NCBI RefSeq assembly: GCF_029784165.1 | Contig: NC_073696.1 | Span: 195,470,498 to 195,534,497, forward strand | DNA from: Wyeomyia smithii | Taxonomy: Eukaryota > Arthropoda > Insecta > Diptera > Culicidae | Direction: 5' to 3' | Length of the DNA stretch: 64,000 nucleotides | Shown: positions 37,601 to 49,883 of the stretch, piece after piece | Numbering within the stretch: position 1 is the first letter of the stretch | Layout: the number at the start of each line of letters is the position of its first letter | Program-made: the position numbers and the translations under genes | Notes under the pieces: generated by a model | Told to the model about the DNA's origin: nothing | Database searches by the model: none | The model's input: the letters and a program-made list of their open reading frames with translations, nothing else

Positions 37601-38301
37601 TTATTAATTGAAATAAGAATAGGCAAATGGTCGCTACCGTGAGGATCGAGGATTACCTTCCATGTGCAATCCAACCGTAGCGACGTCGAACATAAGGATA
37701 GATCCAAAGCGCTTGGACGCGCTGGAGGTTTCGGGATACGTGTCATTTCACCGTTGTTCAAAATAGTCATGTCGAAGTCATCGCAAAGGTTATAGATTAA
37801 AGAGGAGCGGTTATCATTGTAGGGGGAACCCCAAGCCACACCATGAGAGTTGAAGTCTCCCAAAATCAAACGTGGCGAGGGAAGAAGTTCTATTAAATCA
37901 AAGAGCAACCGTTGCCCAACCTGTGCTCTGGGAGGAATATATATTGAGGCAATACAAAGCTCTTTACCTTGTATTGTCATTTGACATGCGACAACTTCGA
38001 TGCCTGGAATCGAGGGGAGGTTAATACGATAGAAAAAATAGCACTTTTTAATCCCTAAAAGTACTCCTCCATATGGGGTGTCTCGATCAAGGCGAATAAT
38101 ATTAAAATCATGGAAGTTGAGATCAATATTTGAAGTAAGCCAAGTTTCACAAAGGGAAAATGCATCGCATTTGTTTCTATTTATTAAAACTTTAAATGAA
38201 TCCATTTTTGGTAAAATACTTCTACAATTCCACTGTAAGACAGAGATAGAATCCTTCGTATACGCAGATGAATTAGGCATCGAAGAATACAATCGCTGCA
38301 A
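34614..38301 (-). pseudogene. I-clade ORF2, copy D: endonuclease, reverse transcriptase, RNase H (broken)
   Basis: The endonuclease is intact: VLQWNCRSILPKMDSFKVLI at the N-terminus, LILGDFNSHGVAWG, and DPHGSDHLPILISI. A GAG-to-TAG stop at 37078 ends the first frame (copy C has Glu), a TGG-to-TAG stop lies at 36088, a one-base loss follows near 36040, and another shift occurs near 35350-35400. Reverse transcriptase motifs match copy C, including FLDIKGAFDSVSIEIL, GLPQGSCLSPPLYNFYVN and QLADDSVIS. RNase H keeps YTD, the ELAAMQYTLG Glu segment (visible at about 35340-35360), FTDSLSSIEAL and NEKADSLAKVG. The C-terminal CACGEGYHDIEHVVWSC motif is present. ORF2 starts inside the end of ORF1 (29-base overlap). 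Confidence 0.85.
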
Positions 38302-39649
38302 GGAGGGGCCATTGAGCAGTCAACTGCTTCAAAAATGATCTAACTGTTGGGAGGAATGCTGTAAGAAAAATTTTAATTGGATCGGGTACATTGAAAGCTT
38401 CAAAAATCCAATCCACAATGTCAGAAAATTTCACTAATCCAGAGTTTGTTTCATCAACTGGATGTGCAAAAGGAACAACTGGGGTTTTAGATGTTCCTGG
38501 CAGTGATGGGAACTCCTTCTGGGACTTTAAATTTGCAAGCCCAGGAGGAGTTTGCTTCGGTTTTTCCGCAGCACTGTTTGGTTTGTTTGTAACTTTCATT
38601 TCACTTTGGGAAATCTTAGGACCTTTTCGGGGAAGTTTAGGAGAGGAAATATTTTTCCTCTTTCTAGACGCCCCAGGATTGGCATAAGTTGTTCCCGCTG
38701 GTGAATCGTCAGAATCGGTTTCATCAGAGGACAACAGATCAAAGGGGTTCGATGTTATGGTAGAAGTGGTCACGGTCTTCTTCAGCATCTCAGCGTAAGA
38801 TCGCTTTGAACGCTCCTTAAGTGACCGCTTGATTTTATCTCTGCGCTGCATGTACACCGGGCATGTGGAGAGCTCATGCTGATTTTCCCCGCAGTGAATA
38901 CATTTTTCAGCATTTACACTGCAAGAATCGTCCGCATGAGTTTCTCCACACTTGGTACATCGTGCCTTATTGCAGCAGTAGGCGGCTGTGTGGCCTAGCT
39001 GCTTGCAATTGGTGCAATTCATAACACGGGGTACATACAATCGCACAGGCAGACGAACCCGATCGATCGAGACGTGGCTAGGGAGAGCAGATCCGGCAAA
39101 CGTAACACGAAACGAGTCTGACGGAGTGTACACTTTTGTGCCGTTGACAAGAGACACAGACCGCAATTGCTTGCAATCTATGATCTTTACTTTTACGTCG
39201 TGACACAAAGCATTTTTGAAGCAGCCAAAACCGCTTGCCAAGATACACTCGACCGACAGACTCGAATCGGTTATGACACCGTCGATCTCCATGTCTCGTG
39301 CGGGTATATAAACGCGATACTCGCGTGTGAAAAGCTCGGAGCGAGCAATAGCGTTGGCCTGTTCCAGGTCGCTGACCACGACACGGAGCTTGTTGGGTCT
39401 GACCTTGGAGATTTCGGTCACGGCCTTGTACCCCTCCGTCAGGTCTTTCGAAATCTGCAGGATGTTTAACGGTTTCGATTTCGGTCCTGCTTTTGGCCGA
39501 AAGAAAACAGTAAAGCTGCCCAGAGATCCGTCCGGGTAAAGCCTGGGGCGAGGGGGGACTGGAGAATTAACAGAGGAAGGGTTGGTAGGAGGGACAGGGT
39601 CAGGGGGGTTCGGGGATGGTGGCACGGGAGGCGAGGGATCTACATCCAT
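38273..39649 (-). CDS. I-clade ORF1, copy D (Gag-like, 458 residues)
   Basis: An uninterrupted frame. It has a Pro-rich N-terminus (PPVPPSPNPPDPVPPTNP), then a basic RNA-binding region (residues about 40-200, including KVRPNKLRVVVSDLEQANAI). Three zinc knuckles follow at about 215-270 (CTNCKQLGHTAAYC, CTKCGETHADDSC, CIHCGENQHELSTC), then an acidic/Ser patch (SSDETDSDDSPAG) and a Lys-rich segment. The hydrophobic C-terminus (IKIFLTAFLPTVRSFLKQL) is lost in copy C. In I elements this protein binds element RNA and forms ribonucleoprotein. The start at 39649 aligns with the same Met in copy C. Being open over its full length suggests a fairly recent insertion. Confidence 0.85.
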   Translation of the reverse strand: MDVDPSPPVPPSPNPPDPVPPTNPSSVNSPVPPRPRLYPDGSLGSFTVFFRPKAGPKSKPLNILQISKDLTEGYKAVTEISKVRPNKLRVVVSDLEQANAIARSELFTREYRVYIPARDMEIDGVITDSSLSVECILASGFGCFKNALCHDVKVKIIDCKQLRSVSLVNGTKVYTPSDSFRVTFAGSALPSHVSIDRVRLPVRLYVPRVMNCTNCKQLGHTAAYCCNKARCTKCGETHADDSCSVNAEKCIHCGENQHELSTCPVYMQRRDKIKRSLKERSKRSYAEMLKKTVTTSTITSNPFDLLSSDETDSDDSPAGTTYANPGASRKRKNISSPKLPRKGPKISQSEMKVTNKPNSAAEKPKQTPPGLANLKSQKEFPSLPGTSKTPVVPFAHPVDETNSGLVKFSDIVDWIFEAFNVPDPIKIFLTAFLPTVRSFLKQLTAQWPLLAAIVFFDA

Positions 39650-40107
39650 CGCGCTAAATCAAGCGCACTAGCGCCGACAGAACACGTACCTCTTTACTTC
39701 TCCTTTCAGCAGGGTTGGTTGTCCGAACGGTCGAAGCTGCAGCCGTTACAGCCAGCAGCACCAATACAGCAGCTCCAAACAGCCACCAGCAGCGAGCCGG
39801 GTGTGTGATCACTCAGCACAGCGACACAACTCGCTGTCACTGTTGGCTTCTTCTTTTTCCTCCTTTGTGTTGAGATTCTCGTCCACTGCTGTAGCACAAA
39901 TCACTTAGCAGCCAAATCGGCTTACGCACCAGCAAACAGCCACGATGCGAAACAGTTGCACAAAGGCGGGCGACCTTGAACCTTCACTCGACCAGGCAAA
40001 CAATGCCAACACTTGCTCGCGCGTCTTTTGTTTTATATTCTATCGGAGCGATCACCAAACACGTCCTATACTAATGCGTGTTCGGCACAGAATCCTATAT
40101 TGGTTTT

Positions 40108-41491
40108 ATAAGATATTTGAAACAACGCAATGATAAGTCTAGATCCTGCTTCTTATATTTGAGTTATTTTTGCGCATATAATTATCGGTGATGACACAAC
40201 CTTAAGGATGCTCAGGATAATGATAATTTTAATTACCTGCTTAATTCTCCGTTATTGATTTTAATTTTGTCATATTTCGTTTAATAAATACTATATAAGA
40301 CACTATCATAAATCATATTGCATATTTAAATAAAAGAGTTTAGATATTTTTGTAAGGATGTCGATTATTCGGTCATTTCTACGTTCAGTACTCTCTACTG
40401 GGAAATAGATAAAAACTAGCAAAGTGCATTGTAGGTTCAAACTAGATTTTTGGCAATGAACGGATACCAGGGCGAATGAATTCTTCACCTTTACAATGAA
40501 TTCGTGTATATTTCTCGGAGTTGTCGATGTGATGCTCTGGCGAGCCATGGACCAACGCAAATGAAAATCATTTGAAACCATTTCTAGTGAAAATGGCGAG
40601 TAAGGAAGAAATTCTCATTTCTGTGTTTTATAAGTTTTCAATATTTAGTTTTCAATATCGTGTCGATCCTTGAATTGCGGGCGTTTTTCCTCTAACGTGG
40701 TCCCCAGTGATGGTTCTGAGCATCATTTCTTATGTCCGAACACATTTGAAGAAACAAAATCGTCTAAAAAAATTGGTTTGTTCCGTTTGTTCTATCCGCA
40801 CGTTTGTGTTTTCATTATTCAAGCAACGATCAATTAAAAAAGCAAAGGAATGAATTCACAAGTAGATGGCGCTGTTTCTCATGAAAAGAAGGTTAAATAA
40901 AAATGCTTAGTACCGAATAATTATTCCGGAAGATGAACTTTAAGAATTAAGTGGACAAAATAAACCCTTTCCATGTTTTCCATGTGCATGTTTTCCTTCA
41001 CTGAGGAATCATTTTCAAGGTTCTGTAACTCGTTGTATGTTTCAATTGCTGTTTAGTAAAATGTAAAACACGCAGTGAAGGTTGTGTGCATGTAGCTCGC
41101 CTACATTTAGGCAGTTCCTATCTACACTGTCTAAGTGTCTGTCGCCTGTGGAACTTTGCTACAATCGAATTAAGTGTCATTAGACGTTAATATAAGTAAT
41201 TGGAATTAGGAGTACAATCACCTATAAGTTGACCTTGTTCAACTTAACCGGCAATTCTATCGCTAACACGAGATGATTGGATTTTCCTATGTCATTCAAG
41301 TTAGAAATCATGTCCAAATATTCAGTTCTTACAGTGTGTTCCAATTTTAAATGGAAAAGGTAACATAATTGAATCAAGGTAGTCAGGTTTTTTACGCGGG
41401 GTGCTTTTTTCAATAACTCAAAAACGGTACAAAATATCAACCTCATTCCAAACCCTCTTAGGACAAAAGTTATCATATATCAGTTTAAAAT
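40108..41491. other. Intergenic, no gene recognised
   Basis: A minus-strand frame of 91 residues (40306-40581) and one of 84 (41222-41476) have no recognisable motif. I see nothing else to call. Confidence 0.4.
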
Positions 41492-42362
41492 AGTAGTAGG
41501 GTGGTATCAAAGACACGACCGCATGACGTAGGACTACGGTATTTTTCTATATTTTTTATCTAACAGTGCATTCGTATTTGCTGACATTAGAGCGCTTAAA
41601 ATATATGAATGAAACCTTATTTATATTGGCATCTCCACTTCGCAGATATTTAAATTAGAAAAACATTTGTTCGTAGCTTGTATTGACAAGACAAACATTT
41701 GAATTAGCGAGTTCGGTGTATTCTCCCTTTCTCAGTAAGCAGCAAATACAAACCTATTTAGTATTTGAGACCAGAACAGCCGCCAGCATTGCGGGTGAAA
41801 CCTGGCACGAGATGACCGGTACTATTTTGCTTTTCCTCCTTTCAACGGCTAGCATCTAGCGTTCGTAAGACACTGATACGGTTTAGTAATGAAATTGATG
41901 GGGTTAAATGTTCGAATGGTACCTTTTATATCAAGGCTTCGTCAGTTAGTTAGAAAGAAGGAGGAGTTAAGAAGAATATGGAATGGTAAGGAACGTAAAT
42001 AAGCATCGGAAACAGAAAGTGATAACAACAATAACAACAAAGTCAGATCGATTGTATCCGTTAGTGTCAACTGTGCTTGGGAAGAGAGGTAGTGATTGGC
42101 TGCTCGGTATGATTTAGACAATCGATGTTATTTACCAATTTTTTAATAGTGTATCTCAAACAATAGGTTGTTTTTGTTACATAAATTTAACCGCAAAAGA
42201 ATTTGTGATCGATTGATGCCAAAACCTCGATAACCTGATTATAAATGACTGAATTATAAGTGCTCAAAACCTGACCACTTTTCCCTAGTTTTCCATGGTT
42301 GAACTACTAGATTTTCAAATTCAGGTACCTAACTTCCAGATAGACGTAGTCCTACGTCAAAA
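41492..42362 (+). mobile_element. X repeat, copy X0 (nonautonomous, internally deleted)
   Basis: It shares GGGTGGTAT(T)CAAGACACG and CGAGATGACCGGTACTATT on the left, and AACAACAATAACAACAAAGT and GATTTTCAAATTCAGGT on the right, with X1 and X2. Inverted ends read GACGTAGGACTACG at 41525 and its inverse within GACGTAGTCCTACGTC at 42343. It lacks the ACACACGC array found in X1 and X2. It has no coding capacity, and its superfamily is unknown to me. Confidence 0.75.
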
Positions 42363-42607
42363 ATAATAACCATAGGTGTTAATACTGAAAATTTGTAATA
42401 TAGCATTTCGAACGCTCTGGGACGTTTTAAAACGCTTATTTTTCAACTCATATTTATTAGTTTTCACGTGGTTCCATACAAATTTGGAACGTATCCCTCA
42501 TTTTGAACAAACCTGACTGTACAAGTTTGACACCTCTCCTGCTCGCAAAAATACAGATTCTTTTAGTTCATTTAAAACAAAATCATAGTTTAAAAGCTAT
42601 ATCACAG

Positions 42608-43944
<1,337 letters not shown>

Positions 43945-43997
43945 TTTTCAGTGTTCGAATTAATGTCTCTTTGGAGCCGTTACGGCGTTTCCGCTGC

Positions 43998-44008
43998 CTT
44001 ATATATAG
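43998..44008 (-). promoter_or_regulatory. TATA box of DM4/12 gene 2
   Basis: On the minus strand the sequence CCTATATATAAGG lies about 54-64 bases before the start codon. That leaves room for a short 5' UTR of about 25-35 bases. Confidence 0.65.
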
Positions 44009-45484
44009 GTTTTTGAGAAGGCTTTACATTTGAGACGCTTATGATAATTAATAATTTGCATTCATCGGACTTTCATCCGCTAACGACTACCAATTTTCGT
44101 TTTCTTTTGACGAGTCGCCGTTGTTTTTGTTGTTTTTAAAGCATTTTTATATGATTTATTTTGTCGCATATTAGAAGCGTACATTAGTTCAAAATATATG
44201 TTTGAAGGGCATGGAAGATTTTCGAGAATTAGTTCAGTAAGATGAGAATAAACTGTATTGATATGTAAGATTTTCTTTGGACGAGTTCTGAAAATATGAC
44301 ATTCACATTCACAATAAATATTGATTTCGCGTCTTTTCCAATATTGTACATACTGACAGGTGTATTCTACAGTATTTGATAAACTAATTGTACTGATAAT
44401 AAAAGATAAATCAGTAGTTACATTCATAAAGAGGAAGAGTTTGAGCGTGCAGAAGAAAGTTTGCGCTCACAGAATTTAGGCCGGTATTTATTAGGATATC
44501 AGATACCATAACAATTTATTCGATGACTGCTTAGTTCTGGTTTAGTTCTCAAATTGCAAAAATTGGCTAATTTTACACATTGCACGATTCCTCCCCGTTC
44601 TGCACGGGCGGCGCTGCAAATTAACAATTAGCTGCGAAATTTGTATTGAAATAGATGATCAAGTTCCGAAATTGGAATGTAGCGACTTGGCTTTGATGTT
44701 GCACGGATCGTTTATTTTTGGTAAAACTTTTCATTTCAGTCATTTAAGCTGACGACAATGTGTTGATCAAACAAAACTTTGCCTCTCGTTATATATGTGA
44801 CACTGGCTATCTAATAAGTTTTCTTCACAGCCTTTGCTGTTTGCATTCACCTTAGCACCCGTTTAATTTTCTCTCTGCTGCCGAAAAATTAATCTCTATG
44901 AGCAAGCCTAAAAACCAAAGATAAATAAGGAACGTTCACAACTTATTGGAGCAAACTTTATTTGAAAAAAAAAAAAACGTCTGGGCAAGCATTCGAAATG
45001 GACTGTTTTTTTTTAATTTATTTTGTTTTTAAATCGATACATTTGGATACTTGCCAAAACTACTGAAAAAGCATCAAGAGTTGACATTTAGGGAATTATC
45101 TGAATCATTCAGGATTTATTTAATTATTTCAATTTAATTTAGGATCCTCCACTAAAAAGTATTGATTTCTAAAAAGCTTTTTTAGATAGGCCATTAAGTT
45201 GCCCAAAACTCTTGTGAACATTTCATTTTGAAACTGTAACACTTAAGTTTGAAGAGATCTGAGATGATGCTTGTAGTGTGGGATTTCAACTTTTATTTTC
45301 CGATATTTTTCAATTAAAACTCATATGATTCCCGAAATATTATCATTCGCAGATTTTCTCCATCTCTTTTAATTATTTATAAGCCTCTATTTACAACAAA
45401 AATAGATTAAAAACTGCAGCCTTTTACGAATGTTAATCTAGATACATTTGTTAATGTTAATCTAGATACATTTTTGAAAATGAA
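44009..45484. other. Intergenic, no gene recognised
   Basis: The minus-strand frame 44080-44427 (115 residues, Lys/Thr-rich end) has no motif I recognise. A 20-base direct repeat (GTTAATCTAGATACATTTGT type) occurs at about 45431 and 45455, just before the mariner-like relic. Confidence 0.4.
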
Positions 45485-45938
45485 GTAGATAAAGGGTGTT
45501 ACGGCAAAAAATTGGTCAGCTCCAATTTGCCGTATTACATTCATCGTGTAACAAAACAAACCCGAACACCTCTCATTTTAAAGATGAGTGTGTGTACAGT
45601 ATCATGCCTTATGTTTGATTTACTCTTCAGTTGTGACATTTACTCTTCAGTTGTGAAAATGCTGTCGTTTCAAAAGAAGCAACGCATCAAAATTTTGCTC
45701 GCGCATTGCTTAACTAAACTATTGTGCGAGTAGTTTAGATTGTCGCAATTCGCAAGCGAAAATTTTGAAAACTTTGAGCTAAGTTGCGAAAATTTTTGAA
45801 TGTGTCTAAATCAACCGTCACCAACGTGATAAAAGTGTTTAAAGAACGTTTGTCGACTGCCAGCCCCATGAAGACAGGATAACGGGAAATCGAAATCCGA
45901 AATGCGAAAACGACGAAAAGAGTGGCCAGAAGTTTTAA

Positions 45939-46213
45939 GGCGTCGTACACAAATTACGTAACGCATGAAGTGGGGGAGGGGGGTTGAATCTGCGTTTCCT
46001 ATTGTTACATGGGGGGGAGGGGGGGGGGGGTAGTTGAGACCGTTACGTAACTATAATGTTTGCTAAAATCGCAAAAATTGGAGGGGGGGGGCAGTTGTCC
46101 AGCGTTACGTTATTTTAGAGGGGGAGTCATATCGAACGTTACTTATCATTACATAGGGGGGGGAGGGGGTCTGAAATCTAGGTTTTAGCATTACGTAATT
46201 TGTGTACGACGCC
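45939..46213. mobile_element. MITE with GGCGTCGTACACAAATTACG ends, TAA target duplication
   Basis: The left end GGCGTCGTACACAAATTACG is the inverse of the right end CGTAATTTGTGTACGACGCC. TAA is duplicated at 45936-45938 and 46214-46216. The interior is strikingly G-rich (several runs of 6-13 G). Removing it joins two pieces of the mariner-like frame. Confidence 0.9.
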
Positions 46214-46266
46214 TAAGCTGAATCTCAACTTTTCCGTCCGCAAGCAAACTGGGAGTGTCGTCTACA

Positions 46267-46510
46267 CTGCCGCTATTCGCATAGCAGTCCTATGTAGGAT
46301 TTAGTGTTTTCTTGTTTTTTTTTTGCGGGAATGGGTTCATTTTATGAATGCGTGCTCTTCAGAAATAACCGTTGAAATCGAGGTTGTGGGAATCGAACCT
46401 TACTTTTTTAGTGGCTATTCTTCAGGAACATGCCCGGATGGAGCCATTCTCGCGGGAAACAGGAAGACACCTAAGTTTTACATAGGACTGTTATGCAAAT
46501 AGCGGCAGGT
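46267..46510. mobile_element. MITE with CTGCCGCTATTYGCATA ends
   Basis: CTGCCGCTATTCGCATAGCA at 46267 continues to CAGTCCTATGTA. It is matched in inverse at about 46480-46508 (TACATAGGACTGTTATGCAA then ATAGCGGCAG). Roughly 30-base inverted repeats differ at two sites. The target duplication was not resolved. It lies within the mariner-like relic. Confidence 0.75.
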
Positions 46511-46563
46511 CAAGAGGAACCTTAAGTAGACACAGGAGACGAGAGATGCAGTTGAAGGCTAAC

Positions 46564-48493
46564 TAGGGTGGTCGGTATTACCAACTTTTCGAAAAACCGG
46601 TATTTCGGTATTCACTAAAATAAAAACCGGTAAAACTGGTGGAAAACCGGTATTTTCATTTTTTTCGGATTTATGCAAACCAGGGGGGACTCGTGTTCTT
46701 TTAACCTACTTGTTCAACTACAAAAGTCTGAAAATCATAGTTTGGGGAAGTGATGACAATCATGTCCGCAAAAAACGCAAGCTATTCTCACTGTACTATT
46801 TAAAATAAAACTAGAAAATTTACATTAATTTTGATTTTGAATTTACTTTTTGCTCAGCGTCTCAGGTTGCATCTATGGACGTGTCACTGCATAACTATGG
46901 TTTTGCATTTATGAGTACTACTAAGATTTAGACCATTGCACATAGGAGTACGTAGAACAAAAACTTGGCCAAAATTTTTTTAATGAGTTTTCAGATAGCA
47001 AATCTAGAGGAACATTTCAAAAGGTCTATCTGCTTTGATCGATTTTTTGATCGGTCACTTTCATTCAATCACCGCAACTTATTAAACATCTTTTTTGACA
47101 CGTTATTTGCACAAGTAGATAGCGGAGGGATTACTCTAGCATCTGAACAATAAAACACGCTTGGGAGAGTTACTTAAGCTAAACATTTCCAAAATGAAAA
47201 GACGTTTCGGGAAAACGAAGAAAGCAGATAGGACCTTTTGAAATGTTTATCATTTACATTTCTAATGTGTTTTAAAGTGGTTTTATCTCTATTAAACTTT
47301 ATATTTAGACATTTCAGAAAATTTCAAGATGGGCTGCATACAATGTAGTAAGTATCAGAGAATGCAAAAAGGATCAATAGCACGAGGAACACTTAAATTA
47401 TTTTTTTCGTATTTTGGCCAGCTTTTTGACTGAAATACTCCTATGTGCACTGCGACCATTGTTTTGATCTCTTGTGGTATACGATCCAGATACATTTAAC
47501 AGTGTTTGGAAAATTTCAATGAATGAATCGTGTGATATGATTACGAAGAACATAATTTCGAAACTCATAGGAACAAAAAAAAAAACAGATTTTTATTTCA
47601 ATTTTCTTTCACATCGCCAAACATAGTTTTAAGCTAGAGAATAACTTCAAAATTCTTAAAGAAACTGAAACTGTTGAGGAGAGTAAATGAATGAAGAAGA
47701 AAATATAATGATGATCAGACAAGAATCGAAAGGAACCGAAGGTTAATACTTCTCTATTCGGATCTGTCTGTTTTAACAGTTCGTCCAAATTCAGTTGAAC
47801 CTGAGAAAACATTTTTCTCCGCTAGAAATATGGCTAATAAAATCCACAGCGGTATGGGCGACGAAGCTTTGACCATGCTATGGCTATTTAAATGTAATTT
47901 TTCAAGGGACAGTAATTTTAAGGATGAAATTCTTCATTGATTGATTATTTCATCCTGTAAACACTTTGTATCAGGAGCAACTTGTCCATAACTAGGTTCA
48001 ACCTGTGCAATGCACACGGAGATGCCAAACAAAAAATAAATTCCTAATCCAAATTTATATTTTTATCTCATTTTTTTAGTTTTACCTTGAAATAGCACAA
48101 AACGAATAATGACGCGACCATGATTGTGATTGCTGCCTCAAACTATGATTTTCAGAATTTGTAGTTGACTAGCAGGTTCGAAACTCACTAGTTGCCCCTG
48201 TAAGTATGAGTGTGTATAGAGATTAGCTGTTTTACTTAGAAAATAAATTTATGTTCAATGTTGCTTTTGTGTAAATGTATTTATTATATACACCGTCATA
48301 TGATTTTTAACGCCTACCTAAGTTGGTAGCATTCATTAGCCCTACAATGATTTATGAAAATTGTGACAAGTTTTTTTTTCAATTTTAAGAAAAATACCGG
48401 TTTTTCGCCTCTCCAATACCGGTATTTCGGTATTGAAAAAAATATCGGTTTTACCGGTTTTACCGGTTTTTGTTTTACCGGTAAACCACCATA
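46564..48493. mobile_element. hAT-like nonautonomous element, about 1.93 kb
   Basis: The ends TAGGGTGGT and (inverse) TATGGTGGT are flanked by an 8-base duplication AGGCTAAC (46556-46563 and 48494-48501), the hAT signature. Both subterminal regions are crowded with ACCGGTA/CGGTATT motifs, which could be transposase binding sites. The interior holds only short frames with no hAT dimerisation domain visible. Confidence 0.8.
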
Positions 48494-48501
48494 AGGCTAA
48501 C

Positions 48502-48785
48502 TGGCGCTTTGCTTGAGTCAATATTTTATACGAAATAAACTTGATTTGATTTTTGATTGAAAATAGATCGATCGACACACAATTTGTGACCAATTTTTGA
48601 CTTTAACAACCTTTATGCAAAGTTGTTTAAGCAAGTAAGGCCTACATACCAGGGTTGCAAATTTTCACTGTCAGTGATAGATTCTCAGTTGACACTGAGG
48701 GCTACGAATATCAGTATCAACACCCATAAACAATAAACAATTGAATTCAAGCAACAGATTGGCTCAGACCAAATAATTAAGATAT
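48502..48785. other. Short intergenic spacer, no gene seen
   Basis: AT-rich DNA between the hAT-like element and the SINE. Nothing is recognised. Confidence 0.45.
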
Positions 48786-49095
48786 TGGGCGGGGGCCTAG
48801 CGTGGTTGGTAACGTTTCCGCCAACCACGCTCGACGCCTGGGTTCGAATCCCAACACCGACATAGGTGTCGATGGTTGTGGAGTGGCGTGATCCACTCAC
48901 AACCAACCCAACTGGTCTAGATTCAATCCTAGCCGACACCGGAAGACTTTCTGAGGCGAAAAATCTCTGGGATCACGCCTTCCCTTGCATGAGGAAGTAA
49001 AGCCGTTGGGGCCGTTGGGTCCGTTAATCAACGGGTCGTGAGTTAGGGTCCTGGGTGGAGATCGCCTCCCGGGCGTCGGTGATTGGCACAACAAC
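48786..49095 (+). mobile_element. tRNA-derived SINE, copy 2
   Basis: Same family as 27397-27690: A-box region CCTAGCGTGGTTGGTAAC, B box GGTTCGAATCC at 48841-48851, body CAACCCAACTGGTCTAGATT, and end CGTCGGTGATTGGCACAACA. It is followed at once by a GATGAT microsatellite (about 49097-49126) that probably grew from its 3' tail. Confidence 0.88.
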
Positions 49096-49269
49096 AGTGA
49101 TGATGATGATGATGTTGATGATGATGGCCCCACCTCATACCCCTACATCGGTTTGAGCTGGTCGATTTATCTAAGTAACATATTATATAGAGTCATACAA
49201 TGTAACCAGTTGGCAAACAAATAACGGACTGGTTATTAATACAGACATGGTAACCCTTCAAAAGAATAC

Positions 49270-49480
49270 CAATAATTCAACAATGAGTATAAAAAAACGA
49301 TTTTCCAATACCATCATGGATCCAAGGCTCATCCAGAACGTTTCCAACCCGAAAATTATCTGGACTTGGTTAGGAATTGAACCTAACATTTAGGAGTGTT
49401 AACTAATCAGAATTGATTCTGGATAACGATCCAAAACTACGAGAGAGTTCCTGTGATACTATAGTTCTCGATAACGAGCT
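49270..49480 (-). mobile_element. Possible tRNA-like SINE relic
   Basis: On the minus strand TGTTAGGTTCAATTCCTAAC forms a good T-arm with a B box, preceded by GATTAGTTAACACTCCTAAA. No complete cloverleaf is seen, so it is more likely a SINE head than a tRNA gene. Confidence 0.35.
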
Positions 49481-49883
49481 TTACAGTCCACAGGCGAACC
49501 CAAGCCTTTTCAGTTTTTTCTCCCAACCCTAGTTCAAAATCGTAAAAACAGATAAATATCAAAAATCAGAATAACAGCATATATGCTATTTCATACCAAA
49601 AAGCAACTTTCCAACCCGATATGCTTTTTGTTTCAATTTCAGGGGTTTAATCCTGATGTACTCAATATCCAGATTGTCTATGTCAGTCTACGCGCGCGTG
49701 GCTCAAACATGTGTAGTCGACTCTTATTTAAACTCTACTATTAAATATTATACAACTAATTCGAACAAAAATCCATCATCATCAGTGAACATAATAGCTT
49801 AGTTTACCCAATAAATAAAAAAAAAAAATACATAAATTTTACAATCTTCGTCATTAATTTACAAAAAATTCTATATAATCTGT

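Larger units (their letters stand above)
34230..40094 (-). mobile_element. I-clade non-LTR retrotransposon, full-length copy D (defective)
   Basis: Flanked by a 13-base duplication CTATATTGGTTTT (34217-34229 and 40095-40107). The minus-strand 3' end has a T-run (polyA) at about 34230-34236. It is 5.87 kb long, longer than copy C because it keeps the ORF1/ORF2 junction and the RNase H middle. The extreme 5' end (GTGTTCGGCACAGAAT on plus, near 40078-40093) resembles that of copy C, but much of the 5' UTR upstream of ORF1 differs between the two copies, as in promoter turnover. Confidence 0.88.
45485..46563 (+). pseudogene. Mariner-like transposase relic, N-terminal half
   Basis: The relic starts with FQKKQRIKILLAHCL near 45670. 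After a break comes VSKSTVTNVIKVFKERLST (45802-45858), which matches the paired helix-turn-helix of mariner/ITmD-type transposases that bind the terminal repeats. AKTTKRVARSFK then runs to the MITE at 45939, and LNLNFSVRKQ resumes after it at about 46217. Further similarity fades after the second MITE. Frameshifts and stops are present, and the catalytic D,D37E-type domain was not found. The 5' end near 45490 (AGGGTGTTACGGCAAAAAAT) may be the terminal repeat. Confidence 0.65.

Noticed and set aside
40306..40581. 91-residue minus-strand frame as a gene
   Set aside because: No motif and an isolated position; unsupported.
44080..44427. 115-residue minus-strand frame as a gene
   Set aside because: No domain recognised and no clear promoter or splice context. 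It could be chance in AT-rich DNA.
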